Shown here: piece by piece, positions 1 through 12,900 of the stretch
How positions within the stretch are numbered: the first letter of the stretch is position 1
Layout: each line of letters opens with the position of its first letter
Assembly: GCF_000003605.2 (NCBI RefSeq)
Contig: NW_003119425.1
Span: 2,121,142 to 2,170,026, forward strand
DNA from: Saccoglossus kowalevskii
Lineage: Eukaryota > Hemichordata > Enteropneusta > Harrimaniidae
DNA: 48,885 nucleotides
Direction: 5' to 3'
Notes under the pieces: model-generated
Seen by the model: the letters and a program-made list of their open reading frames with translations, nothing else
Told to the model about the DNA's origin: nothing
The model's database searches: none
Program-made: the position numbers and the translations under genes

Positions 1-846
1 AATGCATCAAAATCACGTATTTTCACAATTCCAGAACCGGATCTCAGTCATGCATGGATGGATTTGTCAGATTTAGCACAATGTGTTGTACATATGCAGG
101 TGCATTTCGGTCATGATCTGCTTTGAATGTATATGTCACTCAAATATGAACGGAACGGGGACGTGTCATTGACAATGACTTGTTAATTTTTAGCTTTTGA
201 TATTTCAAGTAGTAATCATCACATTTCAATGACACTTGGTACATAGATGTCATAGGACACTGCACATACCTGATAGTTTTTAGGGTAATATGAGTACATA
301 TTAATTACCTAATTTGCATAATTAATTAATTTTCAGCTTTTGGTATATCAAGTAGTAATCATATTTCAATGAGACTTGCTACATAGATCTTCTAGGATTA
401 TGCAGTTTTTAATTGGATATTAATTACCTAATTTGCATAATGTTCCACTGATATATAAAGAACCACAAATTGGATTTTAATGAAACTTTTAAAGAGAACT
501 ATGCAGAAACCCAATTTGTTTTTGGTAAATATTTATGCTTATTAATCACCTAATTAACATAATTAACACTGATATCTCAATTACTGATCATCACATTTGA
601 ATAAAATTTGGTACATAAATGCTCTAGGACAATGGACAGGCCTGATTAATTTTGATTAATATTAATTCTATAATTAGCATAGTAATTCATAATTTTTTTG
701 TTTTGTTCTGTACTGTTCATATTAGTTACCTGATTTACATAATTAGTTTTCAGCTTTTCCATCCATATCTCATGTACAAGTAATTTTTAATGTGTCTTCA
801 ATACTCTCAGCACACGGGAGTTCTTTCTAAGCTTTCTTTGATTTTG
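1..846 (-). repeat. Internally repetitive interspersed element, copy 1 (reverse)
   Basis: Degenerate units of roughly 120-150 bases containing variants of 'ctaatttgcataatta' and 'tttcagcttttg'. It ends near 846 with the reverse complement of the 'agcttagaaagaactccc' start seen at 14933 and 44420. No coding potential seen. Confidence 0.6.
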
Positions 847-1315
847 ATTTTTTAGTTCCCGTTCAGGCGAAGCCTGAAAGGGGAGTACTAGTTTTACTTT
901 CTTTCTCCTTTTCAAGTTATCTCTAGCATTTTCTCAGAGACTCTGCAGCAGATGTCAATGAAACTTGGCAGGTTGATGAACAAGTCTGTGTTGCATATGC
1001 ACGTAATTTTTTTTTCCAAATCTGAATATCCTAAGTGGGTCTTTTTTAAGATTTTCATCCAAAATTACCTCTCTCTACTACACTGACAGAGCAACTGAGC
1101 ATGCTCAGGATAATTGATTCTGTTAAATTCAAATTCATGAATTCCTGATTTCTGATTCACAAGTTTTACCAAATGTATTCAATCGGTAGTGTATAGTTTT
1201 CAGAACTCAGAACCAATATTGCAGAACCTCAGAACCCAATTTCAAAATAGCTCCCTTATCATCGGAAATCATCTTTTAAGGTTAATATTAATATGACCAC
1301 ACCCTACCCCAAAAC
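847..1315. other. Intergenic, nothing recognised
   Basis: AT-rich sequence with short homopolymer runs. A small inverted repeat (ttcaggcgaagcctgaa) lies near 863. No gene or repeat unit is supported. Confidence 0.5.
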
Positions 1316-2566
1316 ATATGCAAATTAGCTAAATCCAGTTATTTCCTTTGATCTTAGCAACCATTGAGCTGATTTCATTCATACTTGGTATGATTACACC
1401 TTGACACGAGTAGATGTGCTTCTGACAGTAATGGCCACGCCCTCCCAAAAATATGCAAATTAGATCAATGCAGTTATTTGCTGCTTTCTCTACCACCACC
1501 GTGTCGATTTCATTCATATTTGGTAGGATTACACCTTGACATGAGTAAATGTGCTTCTGACAGTAATGACCACACCCTCCTAAAAATATGCAAATTAGAT
1601 CAATGCAGTTTTTTGCTCTTATCCCGGCAACCATTGGGCCAATTTAGTTAATATGTGGTGGGATCACACCTTGAAATGAGTAGATGTGCTTCTGACAGTA
1701 ATGACCACACCCTCCCAAAAATATGCAAATTAGATCAATGCAGTTATTTGCTGCTACAAATGTATCTCTACCACCTCCGTGTCGATTTTATTCATATTTG
1801 GTATGATTACACCTTGACACGAGTAGATGTGCTTTTGGCAATAAAGACCACACCCTTCCAAAAATATGCAAATTAGATCAATGCAGTTATATGCTCTTAT
1901 CCCAGCAAACATTGGACCAATTTAGTTCATATGTGGTAGGATCACACTTTGAAATGAGTAGATGTGCTTTTGGCAGTAATGACCACGTCCTCCCAAAAAT
2001 ATGCAAATTAGATCAATGCAGTTATTTGCTGCTATCTCTACCACCACAGTGTCGACTTTTTATTCATATTTGGTATGATTACACCTTGACACGAGTAGAT
2101 GTGCTTTTGGCAATAATGACTACACCCTTCCAAAAATATGCAAATTAGATCAATGCAGTTATATGCTCTTATCCCAGCAAACATTGGGCCAATTTAGTTC
2201 ATATGTGGTAGGATCACACCTTGGAACAAGTAGATGTGCTTTTGGCAATAATGACCACACCCTTCCAAAAATATGCAAATTAGATCAATGCAGTTATATG
2301 CTCTTATCCCAGCAAACATTGGGCCAATTTAGTTCATATGTGGTAGGATCAGACCTTGAAATGAGTAGATGTGCTTTTGGCAGTAATGACCACGTCCTCC
2401 CAAAAATATGCAAATTTGATCAATGCAGTTATTTGCTGCTATCTCTACCACCACAGTGTCGATTTTTTATTCATATTTGGTATGATTACACCTTGACACG
2501 AGTAGATGTGCTTTTGGCAATAATGACCACACCCTTCCAAAAATATGCAAACAATGCAGTTATTTG
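1316..2566. repeat. Tandem array, ~135-bp monomer, ~9 copies
   Basis: The segment 'tatgcaaattagatcaatg' recurs about every 133-143 bases. Two monomer types partly alternate: one with 'accaccgtgtcgat', the other with 'attgggccaatttagtt'. The open frames across it on both strands are by-products of the repeat. Each monomer contains ATGCAAAT. Confidence 0.9.
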
Positions 2567-3940
2567 AACTTTGATTTGACCCAGGTCCTGGTCATGTACA
2601 TCAAGGTTCACTCAGATTTATGAATGCAAATTTCTTAAGTATACATGTATGACAAATAGTTTTGTTGCACTTAGTAGATTCTGAACATGGGTCAGTGGAA
2701 GTTTTTAGTTGTCAGAAATAATCAAATAACGGGGACTGTGACATTCATGTCTTGTTATTTCTGATTTTATCAACCTTCCAGTACACTTTGCCAATTTTTC
2801 TACATTTTATACTTTCCAGACATTTCTAATTTACTGTTCAAATTTACCAACTTCTCTCCCTTCCAGCAAACTTTTCCGAATTTATGAACAGCATTTCTTA
2901 TTCTGTACTGTTTTTGACATTCAAGACAGCCTCCTTGATTTGCCACGCAAATTAACGACTTTCCAGACAACTTCAACTGTGGTCTTGCAACTTGTAAGAA
3001 TGCATTAATGGAATGTAGTAAATTAAATTGGATGGATGGATGGATGCATCACAGAACACACACATTATCCAGCTATACATACAAGATTTTCATTGCATAT
3101 CTGACTTCTCCATCTTATTAATCCTCGACATTACTTGCATAATGTTCATCTCACTAAACAAATCAATCCCGAAAAGTCTGAGGCAGAGAGTATGTGTGTT
3201 TGGGAAGTGACAGTCAGCAAATTTTTCCATGGGTTTCATTTGTTTCAAATATTAGAATCAACTCATTCACTTGGTGAATACATGTAGCGAGTTGCACAAT
3301 GACTAATCTGTGCAGGTAGCAAGCAATTTAACATAAGGAAGTAGATGGTCATGATTCATTAGAGAGATCTATAAACATGGAGTGTTTGGTTCATCATATT
3401 GTTGATCAATAAAGTATCCCTTACACTAGTAATGTGTAGATAAGAAAGCCATCAGACATCTGTATTATGGTATGTTTGAGCAGTTTGTGTCATTATATGT
3501 AATTCAAAATTTGGAATAGTTAAATGGTCAACCAATTTATTGACCATTCCTTTCTAGAGCAGCTGTTGCAAATGGGTTGTAAAACGGGACTTGTGACAAT
3601 CCTGCAAAAACATCATACAAAGAGTTGTAATTGGTTTGCCAAAGCCACAATCACCTAAAACCGTAATACAATGATATACTGAAGATGAAAATGCTGCTGA
3701 AGGAAAGAAAGATGGCAAAGACTATATTGCAGATAGTATGTTACAATATTCACAATAACGATACTGGCTGTCAGGTAATCCCTTTAAACATTGGTACAAC
3801 CTATATCTAAGCTTTCAGGCAATATATAGGTTGTTACAGTAGAATGCTTAGTGTTTAAGTTCAATGTGTTTACCCGTTACAAACTTAAATCATTACAATT
3901 CCTACAGTATCTTGTATCTCAAAGTAAAAACACAAAGCAG
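2567..3940. other. Downstream flank, no gene supported
   Basis: AT-rich sequence beyond the 3' end of the large gene. Only short random open frames are present (for example near 3028-3210), with no domain signature or consistent splice sites. Confidence 0.5.
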
Positions 3941-3970
3941 TTTATTATTGTGAAATAACTGTAAAATCCA

Positions 3971-3976
3971 TTTATT
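3971..3976 (-). terminator. Candidate polyadenylation signal AATAAA
   Basis: TTTATT on the plus strand is AATAAA on the minus strand, about 134 bases after the stop. A second match is at 3941-3946. Which one is used cannot be told from sequence. Confidence 0.5.
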
Positions 3977-6900
3977 ATTCCCGCATCATTTATCCCTGAG
4001 ATAACCCATCTGTTTACACTCAGCAAGGAAATTTCTTCTTAATAAAATCAAAAGAAAAAAAACTTAAAAAAAATAATAACTTCAGTTTGGTAGTTTTGGT
4101 TGGCATCATTTACTCATCCCAGTCCTGAAAAAAAAAAAAGAGCATGATTTCACAATTGTTACACATATGGTAGCTATGATAGATCACTGGGAAAAGTATT
4201 GTTCAACACTTTATATGATACGAGTCAATGTAAATGACAACATTTTGTAGCAGTGAAAATAGTTTGGAATCCTGTGACATGTGGAGTCAGTGACTTTTTA
4301 CGACTGCCATTAAATCCTGAAATTTCTAGCAGTGAGAATTACAAAATTTACAGTATTAGAAATTGAAATCTGTCAGACCAGCAACCACAAAAGTATAATT
4401 CTGTCTGTGGAATTCAGAGATGATGCAAACATACCTGACATTTGACTTGTTTACCCCAGAGATCATAGAAGACTCTCTCACATCCAGCACAATCATTTGG
4501 TATGCAGACGGCTAAGGGATTACTGCGACATATTGGCATCGCTTCACATGGATCATAAGGACACTTTTCTATGGTTTGACCACTCGGACATGCTGCTACT
4601 GTGAATGAAGGTACAAACGTGTTATTTTACATTTACAGATTGATCAAAAAATGCATTATATCACAGACCAATGATGGACACTGCATGATATTAATGGGCA
4701 AAGATAGTCACTGCATGAAAGTTCATGACAGAGATGACGTGCAGTCTGTGATTAAAACTCACTTTGTTCTGTCCCAGTATGGGTTGTTGTTGTTGTTGTT
4801 GTTGTTGCTGCTAAAGTCTGTCTCTCTTGATTTGTCGTACATGCCTTCAAAGTACAAACCCATGCACCTCCCATACATGTGCTAAAATAATAAACAACAA
4901 GAAATATATTTAGTAAACCAAGTGAATGTATACTAACATTGTTCAAACTAAAAGTACTTGATAGTCATTGAATCTCAGAGACAGAAGTGTATCACAATAA
5001 ACGAAAAATTGGCCTGTTGCTAAATGGTTTTCATTAAAAAAAACAAAACATATATGGGAGTAGAGTAGTGTATAACACCATTATATATTAGTAACAGATT
5101 TCCACTGAAAATTTATCAGATTTGTGCAGTATCACAAAGCATCATTGAAATCTGATGATTGGTACTTGAAATATTTGTAGAGCAGACACGCATATGAACT
5201 AAATTGTTAAGCCCCCCCCCCCCTTGTGCGCCTGGAAACGTAATCAAACACAAATCTCATACGCTTCAGGCAATAATATGTTGAACAAATATACTGTAAA
5301 ACACATTGAAATAGCTACATGCCATTTTAGCGAATTTGACTCCATACATGAATTATTAAACTAAATCTTAATTTAGCTAAAATGCCAACAATCTCATTGT
5401 GAGAATATACTTTATTCTCAATTGACATTCTAGCTAAAAAGACGTGTTTTACAGTATACTGGATAACCAAACAGACCACAATATTTCAACTAATTTCCAG
5501 ATTTAGATTTAGTGATTTCCACCAAGACCTTACCCAGTTTCAATTTGTTAGATTAGCAGTTCTTTAGGGACGATGTCAAAAGATCGATGTCGGATAAAAA
5601 AACTCAATTTTTTACTTTTTTCCTGAACCCCCCCCCCCCCACTGAAACGTCAGACTACATTCACTATTAAGTACAAATTGATAATCGGACAGTAGTATGG
5701 CATAGCGGTTGGTTGTAATAATGAAGAGGAATATACGCATATGCAAACTACTTTTCTGGGTTCTGTGCATGCTCTAGGTCCATGCCCTGAAATTGGCCTC
5801 ATTTGACGCACATATTTACACTCGGACCAAACCATTTTCTTTTCATTTTCTGTTATTTTTGTCTATGATTGGATAAAAAAAAAAAAAACTACAAATACTC
5901 CAAGGTTTTTTTAACTTTATTAAAAAATAAAATCGTTTTTGTAGGATGGAAACTTTTTTGAGTTCAAAACCCCCCACCCCCAATTTACAGCAAATAAGTT
6001 TTTTATCCGACATCGATATTTTGACGTCGTCCCTTAGATATCGGTAGTAAACAGATACATACATGTATACCTGTATCTCCAAAAGATGCATCTCAAAACT
6101 AGGTGAGGGAAAATTTTGAGTTTTTAATGATCTACCCCTTACTAAAACAAGTAACCTCATGGTTTAAATATTTTCAATGGTTTGTAAAGTGTCTTCCTCA
6201 AAACAAAGTTGATAATGTTAATGTTACCACAGTCATGGTAATTTATATAGTTGTTGCTATGGCAATTGCAATTATTATCAGCTTGTTACAAAATATACCA
6301 AGTATCAAAGTAAAAATAACATTTTTGACTGAAAAAAAAAATCATTAAGGTACTAAGTAACTAAAAATAACCCATGTTAACTAAATTTGAACAGTTATAA
6401 TTTATCTTTTTGTAAAAAAAAATAATTTAAATCCGTCAACTTACCAAGTATTACAATCATTTCTTTTTGTTGAGCCGTCTTTCTGTCGTCTGCCATTTTC
6501 GTAACAAACATCTAAAAATTATGAACAGAATACAAATTTGAGACATTGCACGAGATGGATGTGTAAGATGGAAAGTCATAAATGTATTAATTTTTCATTG
6601 ATGTGTGCTTACAAATAATCTTAAGTACTCTACAAGAAACAGAGTTTTTCCACGTCTATTTTTTCTTATCTTCCAAAAACAACCGAGAGGTTACTGTTAC
6701 TGGTAAATGTAAAATTGAAGCTTGCTGAAAATAATTCTCGGCATTGAGATTGACACAATTTTATGATGCTATTGCATTCATTATGGAAATTTGATGTTAA
6801 ATTTTATCAAGCCCTCACCCCACAAAACATCGTGCATATAAAAACTTGTACAAACAAAATTTAACAAAATTGGCCAAAATAAAATTATAATGTGTAAATA

Positions 6901-9900
6901 TGAATGCAAAGCCCAAACATGCTTGAAAAATGATTGATGATGTTTTGACAATAATAGCTACTAGTCAAATAAAGGTCATTGAATGAAAAAAATCAACATG
7001 TATATGTATGCTAGTATGTGTCAAAGCTCAAGTCTGTATTTTGGACTTTGACCAATGGAGACTACCGTAATGAGAAATACTTACTTGATTGACATCTCTT
7101 CTTTGTACATACAAACTCACCGCCAGGTCGGCACCAACTAGAAATAGTCAAATGACGAAAAACTTAAATTAATTCAATCTTGTTCGAAAGTAGCACCCAC
7201 GGGCATGACAAACATTATTCTTTCCCTCTGATGTATTAGAGGCAGTGTGCCACTAACACAAAGAGATTTCCTGTGACTACTTGTGTTAATTCACTGGCAT
7301 GCATTGATTGTACATTGATAAAGAGATCTTGAAAAGCATCCTACTATAGTTATTTAATGTGTAATTTGATAAAATAAAAATTCACGTTTTATGAACAAAT
7401 AAATGTGAAAACGCAGGAAATCAGGGATCTAAAATTTTTGTTTGTGACTTAAGTAACCTATACAGTCAAATACAATTTTATTTTTTCTAAAAAGCCAACC
7501 TATCCAGCAGTCAACAAACTGATTTTTGAAATTCCATTTCGACTTTGGATCCTTGCAAAATCAGTTCTGTTAGAGGGACACGGACTGGAGGTTACCTAAA
7601 CGTGAAACCAAAGTGATATTTACCATTTGTTGCATCTTCTATACAGTCGTTCTCCTCTCTCGTATCCTTTGCCTTTATCGTCATAGCAATCATAGTCTTT
7701 TTCTACTATCTCCACTGGTGACTTTGCTAATGGGAAAATGAACAATGTGGGATTAATATTTATTTATTCTTAAAAAAAAAACAAAGAATTTCACCAGATA
7801 GGAAAATTGTATTCAGAATAAAATTAGCTCTTATATTTCTGTATCTTGCATACAATGCACCTCCAATGTGATCCCCCAACTCCCCTTAAAAAAGCCAATT
7901 TGAAAATTTCATAAGTGATTTTTTTGAGCCTGGCCTAATTGGTCTACAATTTAAGGAACTTGTCATTACTTTTTTTAAATTAAACTTGGTTTATAGGTTT
8001 TGAGCCAGATTAATGTGCATATTATTTTGTCACCTTGCATACTTGCAAAAAAAACAAAATTTCTTTCATTTTACAAAATTTGTGATCAAGATCTGTAGAC
8101 AGTGAGACAATGTCTATCTGGTTTATAGAATATTCAGACATTCAAAATTAAATTGTTGATAACACAGAAATTTGAAAAATAGATAAATTGTGCGAAATGT
8201 AATATCTGCATTTTGGTGGGAAAAAGTTACAACATTCAAACGATAGTACAGAAAAATATAATCAATGTGCAATTCAGAAAAGTGGAAAGCAGACTTATTC
8301 ATAGATATGCAAAATTAAATATTTGAAAATTTTTTGGGTTATTGGCAAAAATTGCATAGAATAGAATATATAGAATATTCATAATGAGTGTATTGTTCTT
8401 ATGTAAAACACTTAAAAATGTGAAGAACGCAAGATTGACAAATATAGAATGGAAAGACTGAAATGTGTGTGAGATTTCAATTGTGTAAAAATTTGCATAT
8501 TACCAGTATTCCTGAACGAATAAAAAAAATTAAAACATTCATCTATCTGTCTCTAATTAAATATTTTAAGAAAGAACATACCCCAATCTCACATTTAAAT
8601 GATGGGAAGCAGATATTAATTGTATTGATAACGGAAGTGCGAAAACTTACGAGTTATTCGAGGAGTACAATCTGGTCTGCCCCGAGTCTCAGTACCGGGA
8701 ATTTCTGCACCAGTTTTGGGGTCAACACAGAAGCAGTATCCCAATCCAACATGACATTGTATAGGAGAGTAGGTGCCTTCCACTTCACACCATGGACGCA
8801 CAGCGCCAGCGTGGATTTTACTAGATCTGTCATACAGTGATTGTGCAGTGTGGCAGTCCTTGGAAGTAGTAGCTAGAAGAATAAAAAGACAGATCAGTTT
8901 CGGAAAACGACAACCTAACACAAACAAGCTTCCCTCATCGTAGCAACACTGCCATGAGTGCCATGATGTTATCCACTAAATCTCAAATGTTGTACTCACT
9001 TATAGCAATGATTTAATGGTGGGATAATCAATCATTATGATAATTATAGAGGAATAAAATCAATTATATATTGATGTGAGAACTGCAGGTCCTAATTGTA
9101 ATTTCATAGAATTGTATCTTTACTCGGTAGACAATTAGTTTTACATATAGTATGCTATTGCCCTCATTCAGTCGTACACTACAATGTATATCTTATACAC
9201 TATATACTTTTACAGTATATTGATATGCTATTGCCCTCATTTAGTCAGTCACAGTATATTGGTATGATAGTGCCCTCATTCAGCCAGTCACTATAGCTTC
9301 ACTCGTATAGTATATTGGTATGCTATTGCCCTCATTTAGTCTGTTACTATATGCTATATCTTCACTAAAGCTAATGCCCTCCTATATTTACAGTCATGTG
9401 TTCACTCGTATAGTATATTGGTATGCTATTGCCCTCATTTAGTCTGTTACTATATGCTATATCTTCACTAAAGCTAATGCCCTCCTATATTTACAGTCAT
9501 TATGTGTTCACTCGTATAGTATATTGGTATGCTATTGCCCTCATTTAGTCTGTTACTATATGCTAAAGCTAATGCCCTCCTATATTTACAGTCATTATGT
9601 GTTCACTCGTATAGTATATTGGTATGCTATTGCCCTCATTTAGTCTGTTACTATATGCTATATCTTCACTAAAGCTAATGCCCTCCTATATTTACAGTCA
9701 TTATGTGTTCACTCGTATAGTATATTGGTATGCTATTGCCCTCATTTAGTCTGTTACTATATGCTATATCTTCACTAAAGCTAATGCCCTCCTATATTTA
9801 CAGTCAATATGTATTCACTCGTATAGTATATTGGTATGCTATTGCCCTCATTTAGTCTGTTACTATATGCTAAAGCTAATGCCCTCCTATATTTACAGTC

Positions 9901-12900
9901 AATATGTGTTCACTCGTATAGTATATTGGTATGCTATTGCCCTCATTTAGTCTGTTACTATATGCTATATCTTCACTAAAGCTAATGCCCTCCTATATTT
10001 ACAGTCAATATGTGTTCACTCGTATAGTATATTGGTATGCTATTGCCCTCATTTAGTCTGTTACTATATGCTATATCTTCACTAAAGCTAATGCCCTCCT
10101 ATATTTACAGTCAATATGTGTTCACTCGTATAGTATATTGGTATTCTATTGCCCTCATTTAGTCTGTTACTATATGCTATATCTTCACTAAAGCTAATGC
10201 CCTCCTATATTTACAGTCAATACGTGTTCACTCGTATAGTATATTGGTATGCTATTGCCCTTATTTAGTCTGTTACTATATGCTATATCTTCACTATTAA
10301 AGCTAATGCCTTCCTTTATTTACAGTCAATATGTGCTCACTCGTAAAGTATATTGGTATGCTATTGCCCTCAGTCATTTTCAGTCAATATGTGTTCACTC
10401 GTAAAGTATATTGGTATGCTATTGCTCTCATTCATTTTCAGTCAATATGTATTCACTCGTAAAGTATATTGCGATTGCTGTGAACAACTTTAATTTTACA
10501 GAGACATAGATATCAACTTTTTTTAATTAATTGTAACTATTTCTAGCAGCAAAAATGGAATATTTGTTTTTGCTAAACATTACTTACTTGGAGCAGGCAC
10601 TGATGTATCTGTAAAGTAAAGAGCATATGTTATAAGAGACGTTGCTGTATGGACTCGTATGGAAGTAAGTTAAAAAAAAAACAATATAATTCTCCAAAAC
10701 ATGGATACAATAGGAAAATCATGATAAGTAATAGACTTTATTTGTATATGGCCATCAAGATTTTATCGAGAGCGAGATATACGTCCAAGCGACTTGTTTT
10801 TATCCCCCTGAATACTGTTCCATTCTCTAACATCAATGCGTCTACTGTTGCCATGGAAACTATGGTGTTTGGAGCAGTAGAGAATCAAACAATATTTGGG
10901 GGCAACACTAATCACATGGTTCTCTCACTCTCACTCTTGAAGGCCATTTGTGAATGAGAACTATTTTTATCCAAACAAGTACTTACAACTAGAGCAGTCT
11001 GGGATACCAATGGTAGTAGTACTGCCAGGGATTGGAGCTCCATCTTTCGTTACGCAGTAACAGTAACCTGCGCTATCATGACACTGTACTGGTGAGAAAC
11101 CGCCGTTAGCGTTACATCTGGGATAGAAACTGCCTGGAATCGGCTGGTATAGCTGCTGTTGAGTTTGACACAATGTTTTCCAGTAGTTGGCTGGCCTTTG
11201 ACTTGTTCTAGCAGCTGTAGAGTTACTTACTGGTAATCAGAACAGATATTGTAATATTTTCAGTTAATCCAGGTGCTTGTCTTTTTATTTCTGTAACTTA
11301 CTATTCACTTCTTTACTGTATTGTTACTTTATGGTTAATAATATGTATTAGCATACATGTAAGTTACCATTATTATGACCAACAGGCTCGAATTTCTTCA
11401 GTTATGAATGTTACAGTAATTGATTACTACTTGTATGTATTAGTATAACTTACCATTACTATGGAATGTATTACTGTAAAATACTTTATTTTAGCTGGAA
11501 TTAATTTTCGCTGAAAAGGCTTTTTGTGTATTTTGTATAGAATTTATTTTCACTGATTTTTGATGAGTTGAATGTAAAAAACAGGAAAAAAGGTATATTC
11601 ATTAGATTTTATTTTCACTGAATCATCTCTTGAAAAAATAGTGAAAATAAATTTCAAGCAAAAATAAAGTATTTTGGTTACTGTAACTACTTAGTAATAC
11701 ATACTTGTATATATTAACAACTTACCATTACCATGGAATGCCCAACATGCTGGTGTTCCTCTTGTGACATGAGTTACTGTCTTTGGTACTACATGGCCGG
11801 CTGGATCAACACAGAAACAATATCCAGTATTTGGGTTGCACTGAAGTGGAGTAAATGTACCATTGGGTTCACAAAATGGAACAAACTTGCCGGGAGTGGC
11901 TAAGGCGGACTTTCTTTGCTGCCAGCATGAAGTGGAACCTATTTAATAAAGAAACATGATAGTGGTGTAAGTAAAGAACAGACATCATACTGTAAAAGGG
12001 TCAATTATTCACTGGGTTTTAATTTTGCTTATTTCGCTGACTAGAAAATGCGCTAAATTAAAACCCAGTGAATATGTAAAATTTAGCATAGAACACATTA
12101 TCTAAATGATAAAACTGTGAATTTAAAACCCTCTGAATACAAATGTATGTCTGAAATGGTAAATCAGCAAAATTTAAACCCAGTAAAAAATTAGTCATTT
12201 GATTAAAATCCAGTCACTTTTAAGATCATTCTCTGATGTACATAAACTTTAACTATATCAGACTAAGTACAGTGTTGCTACACAAGTTGCACCTTTCTGG
12301 ATTTGACAACCAATTATAGACTGCCTCGATCAGTAGACAGTGGCATGATACACAAAATCTCATGTAGATGGAGGGATACACAGGCAACCAGAATTTATAG
12401 TATCTGGAGCCACTATACCGACATAAATCAGATTTAAATCAGACTAACAAAGCTGAAAATTTGAATTCACTTTATGGCAACACATCTCTCCAAGTATAAA
12501 TCCAACTTAGCCAACTACCATCTTGCCAGCCAATGTGAATCAGATGACGACATGCAGTGTCAATATCTGGTCATTTAACCTTTTCACTACCAGTTCCCTC
12601 ACAAATTCACAAAATAATCTCATTTATAGTCTGCACTTTCCTTCAGAATATTGGGACAATAATAGCCAAATTTTTCGTGTAAAAACTGAAAATTGACCCA
12701 AATTTTGAATGTTGGTTCAAAAATTAGAGGAGCATTTCCAAAAATATTGAAGAATATAAGAATAAAAATGTCCAGATTAATTTGGGTGAGAAAGTCTACT
12801 GGTGAAAAGCTTAAGGTTTACATCAGTGGGTCACTACTCACCTGTCGCATTAGCCCAAGTATAGTTGCCAGTAGCGTTAACATTCAGAGTAACTAAAAAA

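Noticed and set aside
1329..2567. Open frames on both strands with repeated peptide blocks
   Set aside because: They are produced by the 135-bp tandem array; there is no domain, no splice support and no continuity between units.
5650..5835. Minus-strand frame with several Cys as an extra exon
   Set aside because: It sits inside an inverted-repeat element, no phase-compatible splice pair was found, and the two halves of module 2 already join in frame without it.
6065..6095. Possible tiny exon between 'gttttgag' and 'gtatac' (minus strand)
   Set aside because: The acceptor is poor, and inserting it would break the phase-2 junction that forms module 2.
11231..11290. Candidate 60-nt linker exon
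   Set aside because: Phase and donor fit, but only 16 bases separate it from the next exon's acceptor, too short for an intron, and its own acceptor is weak.
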